Origin: Frondihabitans sp. 762G35
Lineage (GTDB): Bacteria > Actinomycetota > Actinomycetes > Actinomycetales > Microbacteriaceae
Direction of reading: 5' to 3'
Assembly (NCBI RefSeq): GCF_002074055.1
Contig: NZ_CP014619.1
Coordinates: 1,550,001 to 1,614,000 of the forward strand
DNA length: 64,000 nt
The notes below the pieces were generated by a model, which saw only the letters and a list, made by a program, of their open reading frames with translations, was not told the DNA's origin and made no database searches. Each line of letters begins with the position of its first letter. The stretch's first letter is position 1. Made by a program: the position numbers and the translations under genes. Below are positions 58,866 through 64,000 of the stretch, one piece after another.

Positions 58866-60123
58866 CACCTCGTCGGGTTCGCCCGACGCACCGTCGTCGC
58901 GGGTCGCGACGGCCGACGACGACCACGGCTTCGTCGACGTCATCGACGACCGCGAGGGGTACCTCCGCGCCGTCGACGCGATCGCGCGCGGTCACGGGCC
59001 GATCTCGATCGACGCCGAGCGGGCCTCCGGCTACCGCTACTCGCAGCGCGCGTACCTCATCCAGATCTTCCGCCGCGGGTCGGGCGTCTTCCTCTTCGAT
59101 CCGCCCGCGATCGGCTCCTTCGCCGAGCTCGACGCCGTGATCCGCGACGAGGAGTGGGTCCTCCACGCCGCCTCGCAGGACCTCGCCTGCCTCCGGGAGG
59201 TCGGGCTCGATCCGACCCGCATCTTCGACACGGAGCTCGGCGCCCGATTGGCCGGGATGCCCCGCGTCGGTCTCGGCGCCGTCGTCGAGGAGCTCCTCGG
59301 CATCCACCTGGCCAAGGAGCACTCCGCCGCCGACTGGTCGACCAGGCCCCTCCCGCAGAGCTGGCTCGTGTACGCCGCGCTCGACGTCGAGCTGCTCGTC
59401 GATCTCCGCGACGCGATGTACGAGGTCCTCGCCGAGCAGGAGAAGCTCGAGATCGCCGAGGAGGAGTTCCAGGCGACCCTCCGTCGCGAGGCGAAGCCGC
59501 CCCGGCAGGAGCCCTGGCGCCGCACCTCCGGCCTCTCCACGCTGAGGGGTCAGCGAGCCCTCGGGCTCGTCCGCGAGCTGTGGGAGGCGCGCGACGAGTA
59601 CGCGCGCGAGGTCGACACCGCGGCCGGACGGCTCCTGCCCGACTCGTCGATCATCGCCGCGGTGCGCAACGCGCCCGAGACGAAACGCGATCTGGGCGCC
59701 ATGAAGGAGTTCGTCGGGCGCGCCAGCCGGACCGAGCTGGCCCGCTGGTGGGCGGCGATCGAGCGCGGCCGCGCGACGAGCGACCTGCCGTCGCTGCGGG
59801 GTCCGTCGTCCGACACGCTGCCGCCGCCCCGGTCGTGGGTCGACCGCGCCCCCGAGGCCGACGCCCGGTACAAGGCCGCGCGTCCGAGGCTGCAGCACAT
59901 GTCCGAGGCGATGTCGATCCCCGTCGAGAACCTCCTGACGCCCGACCACCTCCGCCGGGTCGCCTGGGACGCCCCCGAGGTGTTCGATGCGGAGCACGTC
60001 GGGGCCGCCCTGCGCGACGCCGGAGCCCGCGAATGGCAGATCGAGGCCACGGCTCCGGTCATCGCGCAGGCCTTTGTCGAGGCCCGCCAATCCCTCGAGC
60101 ACCCGCCCGACGACGCTTCGTAG
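58855..60123 (+). CDS. rnd: Ribonuclease D
   Basis: A 422-residue 3'-5' exoribonuclease with HRDC domain. DEDD residues are visible in ISIDAERASGYRYSQRAYLI (Asp, Glu), LHAASQDLACLREVG (Asp) and VYAALDVELLVDL (Tyr, Asp). The HRDC part (GQRALGLVRELWEARDEYAR) follows, with a long C-terminal region. GTG 58855 follows GGAGGG and overlaps the DUF3000 stop by 11 nt. It trims stable RNA precursors. Confidence 0.94.
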   Translation: MTSSTSSGSPDAPSSRVATADDDHGFVDVIDDREGYLRAVDAIARGHGPISIDAERASGYRYSQRAYLIQIFRRGSGVFLFDPPAIGSFAELDAVIRDEEWVLHAASQDLACLREVGLDPTRIFDTELGARLAGMPRVGLGAVVEELLGIHLAKEHSAADWSTRPLPQSWLVYAALDVELLVDLRDAMYEVLAEQEKLEIAEEEFQATLRREAKPPRQEPWRRTSGLSTLRGQRALGLVRELWEARDEYAREVDTAAGRLLPDSSIIAAVRNAPETKRDLGAMKEFVGRASRTELARWWAAIERGRATSDLPSLRGPSSDTLPPPRSWVDRAPEADARYKAARPRLQHMSEAMSIPVENLLTPDHLRRVAWDAPEVFDAEHVGAALRDAGAREWQIEATAPVIAQAFVEARQSLEHPPDDAS

Positions 60124-60214
60124 GAAGAGTCAAAGGATTCGAGGGCCCAGGGTGGCCCTCTTACGATGAGGAGCGATCCCGGGTCGACCGGGAGCATTCA
60201 TGTCAGGAGGCAGT

Positions 60215-61429
60215 GTGGCCGAGAGAACAGAAGTCGTCTTCGTCGACGGGGTACGGACCCCGTTCGGTCGGGCGGGCGAGAAGGGCATGTACTGGCAGAC
60301 CCGGGCCGACGACCTCGTCGTCAAGGCCATGAAGGGCCTGCTGGAGCGCAACCCGGAGCTCGACCCGGCAGCGATCAACGACGTCGCCATCGCGGCCACG
60401 ACCCAGACGGGCGATCAGGGGCTCACGCTGGGGCGCACGACGGCTCTCCTCGCCGGTCTCCCCCAGTCGGTCCCCGGCTACGCGATCGACCGCATGTGCG
60501 CCGGAGCCATGACGAGCGTCACGACCACGGCCGGAGCCATCGCCTTCGGCGCCTACGACTTCGCCCTCGCCGGTGGCGTCGAGCACATGGGCAGGCACCC
60601 GATGGGCTTCGACGCCGACCCCAACCCGCGCTTCCTCACCGAGCGCCTCGTGAGCGCCGAGGCGCTCAACATGGGCAACACCGCCGAGCGGATCCACGAT
60701 CGCTTCCCCGAGCTCACCAAGGAGCGGTCCGACCGCTTCGCGCTGGGATCCCAGCAGAAGCTCCAGGCCGCCTACGACGCGAAGCACATCCAGCCGGACC
60801 TCGTGTCGGTGGCCGTGAAGACGAGCGCCGGATGGGGGCTCGCCGATCGCGACGAGGCCCCGCGCCCCGAGACCACCCTCGAGGGCCTCGCGGGTCTCCG
60901 CACCCCGTTCCGGCCCCACGGTCGCGTGACGGCCGGCAACTCGTCCGGCCTCAACGACGGCGCCACCGTCAGCCTCATCGCCTCGGAGGACGCCGCCAAG
61001 CGGGCGGGGATGACCCCGAAGATGCGCCTCGTCAGCTTCGCCTTCGCCGGAGTCGCACCGGAGATCATGGGCATCGGCCCGGTCCCGGCCACCGAGAAGG
61101 CGTTGGCCAAGGCCGGGCTGACGATCGACGACATCGGGCTCTTCGAGCTCAACGAGGCGTTCGCCGTCCAGGTGCTGTCGCTGCTCGACCACTTCGGCAT
61201 CGACGACGACGACCCCCGCGTCAACCCCTGGGGCGGAGCGATCGCCGTCGGCCACCCGTTGGCCTCGTCCGGCGTCCGACTGATGATCCAGCTCGCCCGC
61301 CAGTTCGAACTCCACCCCGAGGTCCGCTACGGCCTCACCGCCATGTGCATCGGCCTCGGCCAGGGCGGCAGCGTCATCTGGGAGAACCCGTTCTTCGACG
61401 GCCGCCGCACGAAGGGAGCGCGCCGATGA
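60215..61429 (+). CDS. fadA: Acetyl-CoA C-acyltransferase (thiolase)
   Basis: A 404-residue thiolase for the last step of beta-oxidation. Active residues: nucleophile in YAIDRMCAGAMTSVTTTAGA, His in AIAVGHPLASSGVRLMI, and the second Cys in TAMCIGLGQGGSVIWENPF. GTG 60215 is preferred because AGGAGG lies 4 nt upstream; ATG 60200, after GGGAG, would add five residues. Its stop overlaps the fadB start by 4 nt. Confidence 0.94.
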   Translation: MAERTEVVFVDGVRTPFGRAGEKGMYWQTRADDLVVKAMKGLLERNPELDPAAINDVAIAATTQTGDQGLTLGRTTALLAGLPQSVPGYAIDRMCAGAMTSVTTTAGAIAFGAYDFALAGGVEHMGRHPMGFDADPNPRFLTERLVSAEALNMGNTAERIHDRFPELTKERSDRFALGSQQKLQAAYDAKHIQPDLVSVAVKTSAGWGLADRDEAPRPETTLEGLAGLRTPFRPHGRVTAGNSSGLNDGATVSLIASEDAAKRAGMTPKMRLVSFAFAGVAPEIMGIGPVPATEKALAKAGLTIDDIGLFELNEAFAVQVLSLLDHFGIDDDDPRVNPWGGAIAVGHPLASSGVRLMIQLARQFELHPEVRYGLTAMCIGLGQGGSVIWENPFFDGRRTKGARR

Positions 61430-63555
61430 GCGTCGACACCACCACCCTGCTCGAGATGTCGGCTGACGAGGTCGTGACGCACTCCTACGTGCGCGACGTG
61501 ACCCTCGCCTCCGGCGCCGTGCTCGCCCTCGTCACCCTCGACAACGACCGTGACCACCGTCGTCCCCCGACGCTCGGCCCGGTCACGCTCGTCGAGTTCT
61601 CCGAGACGATGGACCGCCTCCGGGCGCGCGCCGCGAAGGGCGAGATCCAGGCGATCGGCGTCACCGGCAAGCCGTACTTCCTCGCCGCCGGCGCCGACCT
61701 GTCCAAGGTCGGGCAGATCCCGACCCGCGAGGCCGGGCGTCAGATGGCCGAGCTCGGCCACGAGGCCCTCGGCAAACTGCACGACGCCGGCGTGCCGACG
61801 TTCGTCTTCATCAACGGCCTGGCCCTCGGCGGCGGGCTCGAGATCGCGCTGAACGCCGACTACCGCACGGTCGACAGCACGGCTCCGGCCCTGGCGTTCC
61901 CCGAGGTTTTCCTCGGGATCATCCCGGGGTGGGGTGGGGCGTGGCTCCTGCCCAACCTGATCGGCATCGAGAACGCCCTCAGGGTCATCGTAGAGAACCC
62001 GCTCAAGAACAACCGGACCCTCAAGGCCCAGGAGGCCTTCGACCTCGGGATCGCCGACGCGATCTTCGGTCCGGCCGCCTTCCTGGAGGACTCCCTCCGC
62101 TGGGCGGACGGCGTCGTCACCGGCACCGTCCAGGTCGTGCGGAAGAACGCCCCCGGCAAGATCGAGCGCGCCGTCAAGTGGGACGCCGCGATCGCCATCG
62201 CCCGGAAGACTCTGCAGTCGCGCATCGGCACCGTCGCGAAGTCGCCGTACGCGGCACTCGACCTGCTCGCGGGCGCGAAGCGGGCCAGCCGCGAGGAGGG
62301 CTTCCGGGCCGAGGACGAAGCCCTCGCGGACCTCGTCTCCGGCGACCAGTTCCGGGCCAGCATCTATGCGTTCGATCTCGTGCAGAAGCGGGCCAAGCAT
62401 CCTGCCGGTGCCCCCTCCCCCGATCTCGCTCGGAAGATCACGAAGGTCGGCGTCATCGGAGCGGGTCTCATGGCGTCGCAGTTCGCCCTCCTGTTCGTGC
62501 GCAAGCTGAAGGTGCCGGTGGTCATCACCGACCTCGACCAGGCGCGCGTCGACAAGGGCGTCGCGGGCATCCGCTCGTCGATCGACGAGCTCCAGGCCAA
62601 GGGCCGGATCTCCTCCGACGAGTCGAACCGGCTGAAGGCGCTCGTCTCGGGCACGACCGACGTGGCCGACTTCCACGACGCCGACTGGGTGATCGAGGCG
62701 GTCTTCGAGGAGCTGAGCGTCAAGCGGGAGGTGTTCCGCAACGTCGAGCGGGTCGTCTCCGACACCTGCGTCCTCGCCACGAACACCTCGTCGCTGTCGG
62801 TCACCGCCATCGGCGCCGAGCTCGCGCACCCGGAGAGGCTCGTCGGCTTCCACTTCTTCAACCCGGTCGCCGTGATGCCGCTCGTCGAGGTCGTCAACGC
62901 GGAGGGCACCGACGACGAGACGCTCGCCACGGCGATGGTCGTCGCGAAGACGCTGGGCAAGAACGCCGTCATCACCCTCGATGCGCCCGGGTTCGTCGTC
63001 AACCGGATCCTGGCCAAGCTCCTCGGCGAGGCCATGCACGCGGTCGAGACCGGGACGCCATTCGAGGTCGTCGACCGGGCGACGGCGCCGTTCGGCCTCC
63101 CCATGACGCCGTTCGAACTGCTGGAGCTCGTCGGGCTCACGGTCGGCGCGCACGTGCTCGACACGCACCACGCGGCCTTCCCGGAGCGCTTCTTCGAGAG
63201 CCCGGCCCTGCACCGCCTGGCCGAGTACGGCAAGATCTTCGAGCGAGACGCCAAGGGCAAGCGCAAGGGCTTCGACCCGAAGGCCGTGAAGATCGTCGAC
63301 GGCCACGGCACGGCCCTGACCGAGGCGGAACTGCTGCGCCGGGTCGAGGACGGCCTCGCCGACGAGATCGGTCGTATGCTCGATGACGGTGTCGTCGCCG
63401 CTCCGGAGGACATCGACCTCTGCCTCATCCTCGGCGCGGGCTGGCCGTTCCAGATGGGCGGGGCGACGCCCTACCTCGATCGGGTCGGCGCGTCCGAGCG
63501 CGTGCGCGGTCGGACCTTCCACCAGCCCGCCATCCGCGGCGTCTCCGCCGTCTGA
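61426..63555 (+). CDS. fadB: Trifunctional-type enoyl-CoA hydratase/3-hydroxyacyl-CoA dehydrogenase
   Basis: A 709-residue beta-oxidation enzyme. Residues about 1-320 form the hydratase, with both catalytic glutamates in place (ALGGGLEIALNADYR and LAFPEVFLGIIPGWGGAW). Residues about 340-709 form the dehydrogenase: KVGVIGAGLMASQFALLF (the third glycine of the Rossmann motif is Ala, as in other actinobacterial FadB proteins), DWVIEAVFEELSVKREVF, and VGFHFFNPVAVMPLVEVV with the catalytic His. Coupled to fadA by ATGA. Confidence 0.95.
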   Translation: MSVDTTTLLEMSADEVVTHSYVRDVTLASGAVLALVTLDNDRDHRRPPTLGPVTLVEFSETMDRLRARAAKGEIQAIGVTGKPYFLAAGADLSKVGQIPTREAGRQMAELGHEALGKLHDAGVPTFVFINGLALGGGLEIALNADYRTVDSTAPALAFPEVFLGIIPGWGGAWLLPNLIGIENALRVIVENPLKNNRTLKAQEAFDLGIADAIFGPAAFLEDSLRWADGVVTGTVQVVRKNAPGKIERAVKWDAAIAIARKTLQSRIGTVAKSPYAALDLLAGAKRASREEGFRAEDEALADLVSGDQFRASIYAFDLVQKRAKHPAGAPSPDLARKITKVGVIGAGLMASQFALLFVRKLKVPVVITDLDQARVDKGVAGIRSSIDELQAKGRISSDESNRLKALVSGTTDVADFHDADWVIEAVFEELSVKREVFRNVERVVSDTCVLATNTSSLSVTAIGAELAHPERLVGFHFFNPVAVMPLVEVVNAEGTDDETLATAMVVAKTLGKNAVITLDAPGFVVNRILAKLLGEAMHAVETGTPFEVVDRATAPFGLPMTPFELLELVGLTVGAHVLDTHHAAFPERFFESPALHRLAEYGKIFERDAKGKRKGFDPKAVKIVDGHGTALTEAELLRRVEDGLADEIGRMLDDGVVAAPEDIDLCLILGAGWPFQMGGATPYLDRVGASERVRGRTFHQPAIRGVSAV

Positions 63556-63562
63556 CACTCGT

Positions 63563-63604
63563 AGCGGCGCCCGACACAGGCTGTTGCCGGTGTCGGGCTC
63601 CGCT
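63563..63604. terminator. Bidirectional terminator hairpin between fadB and dxs
   Basis: AGCGG-C-GCCCGACAC on the left pairs with GTGTCGGGC-T-CCGCT on the right, with a further GGC/GCC pair inside the loop. About 17 bp between convergent genes. Confidence 0.7.
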
Positions 63605-63646
63605 GCACGTGTGGGGAGCTCCTGCGGATCGCGAGGTGGTCGCGCG

Positions 63647-64000
63647 CTAGTCGCGGGCGGCCTGGGTCGCGCGCTCGGCCTCGCGTCGGGCGACGGGGAT
63701 CTTGCTGCCGAGCACCATCGCCGTCACGTCGCGGGCGATGACCTGCGGGGTGAGACCGGCGTCTTCCAGGATCTGGGCGCGCGACGCGTGCTCCAGGAAC
63801 TCGTCGGGAAGCCCGAGCTCGGTGACGGCGGTGTCGACCTCGGCCGCGCGGAGATCCTGACGGACCCGCGTGCCGATCCCGCCGACGCGGATGCCGTCCT
63901 CGAGGGTCACCACCAGGCGGTGCTCGGCGGCCAGACCGATGATGCTCTTCGGCACGGGGACGACCCAGCGGGGGTCGACGACGGTCGCCCCGATCCCCTG
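63647..64000 (-). CDS. dxs: 1-deoxy-D-xylulose 5-phosphate synthase, C-terminal part
   Basis: The gene runs off the right edge; only the last 117 codons and the stop are present. IGATVVDPRWVVPVPKSIIG, LVVTLEDGIRVGGIGTRVRQ and FLEHASRAQILEDAGLTPQV form the transketolase C-terminal domain of Dxs. The enzyme starts the MEP pathway to isoprenoids from pyruvate and glyceraldehyde 3-phosphate. The rnd-to-dxs neighbourhood is standard for Actinobacteria. Confidence 0.92.
   Translation of the reverse strand, partial: QGIGATVVDPRWVVPVPKSIIGLAAEHRLVVTLEDGIRVGGIGTRVRQDLRAAEVDTAVTELGLPDEFLEHASRAQILEDAGLTPQVIARDVTAMVLGSKIPVARREAERATQAARD

Overview
The window is one contiguous piece of a high-GC actinobacterial chromosome, most likely a member of Microbacteriaceae. 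The argument rests on gene order and on start signals rather than on any single gene. The run rel, rhodanese, secF, secD, yajC, ruvB, ruvA, ruvC, yebC, pdxT, pdxS, HIT, thrS (minus strand, 2.3-15.6 kb) and the run zapE, sulfurtransferase, sufE-like, reductase, DUF3000, rnd, thiolase, fadB, dxs (54.9-64 kb) are core actinobacterial neighbourhoods. Actinobacterial families such as DUF4193, DUF2510 and the CU044_5270-type ECF partner are also present. There is no plasmid or phage backbone, integrase, transposase or CRISPR array.

Layout. 0-2.2 kb: 3' end of a cyclophilin, a DUF349 gene and an AbiEi-like orphan. 2.3-15.6 kb: the stringent response, Sec, Holliday junction, pyridoxal phosphate and threonyl-tRNA block. 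15.7-29.2 kb: accessory genes (sugar dehydrogenase-like lipoprotein, alpha/beta hydrolase, two aminoglycoside-phosphotransferase-fold proteins, a tight DUF4304/lipoprotein/P-loop kinase operon, an ECF sigma factor with its membrane partner, PadR with an ABC1 kinase, acetyltransferases, DUF805). 29.2-30.4 kb: a scarred intergenic island with two copies of a palindromic repeat, a 23-bp direct repeat and the broken 3' end of a gene. 30.4-34.7 kb: SNF2-type helicase with a small overlapping upstream gene, an SRPBCC protein and an orphan HicB-like protein. 34.7-37.8 kb: a dehydrogenase/aldo-keto reductase fusion with its LacI-type regulator. 38-43.3 kb: DUF2510, hydroxyacyl-CoA dehydrogenase, a class B PBP, a drug-exporter-type MFS protein and a VOC protein. 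43.4-46.4 kb: two tandem universal stress proteins, a PPOX-fold protein and four tRNA genes. 46.5-48.4 kb: small genes. 48.7-53.1 kb: a MetNIQ-type importer and a flavin monooxygenase, probably for sulfur acquisition. 53.4-54.7 kb: an ammonium transporter behind a GlnR-type box. 54.9-64 kb: the zapE-to-dxs block with the fatty acid beta-oxidation pair.

Regulation can be read directly in several places. At least fifteen start codons lie 6-8 nt after a TANNNT hexamer, so leaderless transcripts are common, and this signal was used to settle several starts. Four specific operator candidates stand out: a perfect 12-bp palindrome at the start of the fusion gene, a GCTAAG-N11-CTTAGC repeat just after the MFS -10 box, paired DosR-like GGGNCTTTCGNCCC boxes ahead of the stress-protein operon and the PPOX gene, and a four-half-site GlnR array ahead of amt.

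I see no clear new defence or metabolic system. The most unusual items are the two palindromic repeat families, the pseudogene that begins right beside one repeat copy, the fusion enzyme with an operator on its start codon, and the DosR-like two-promoter unit.
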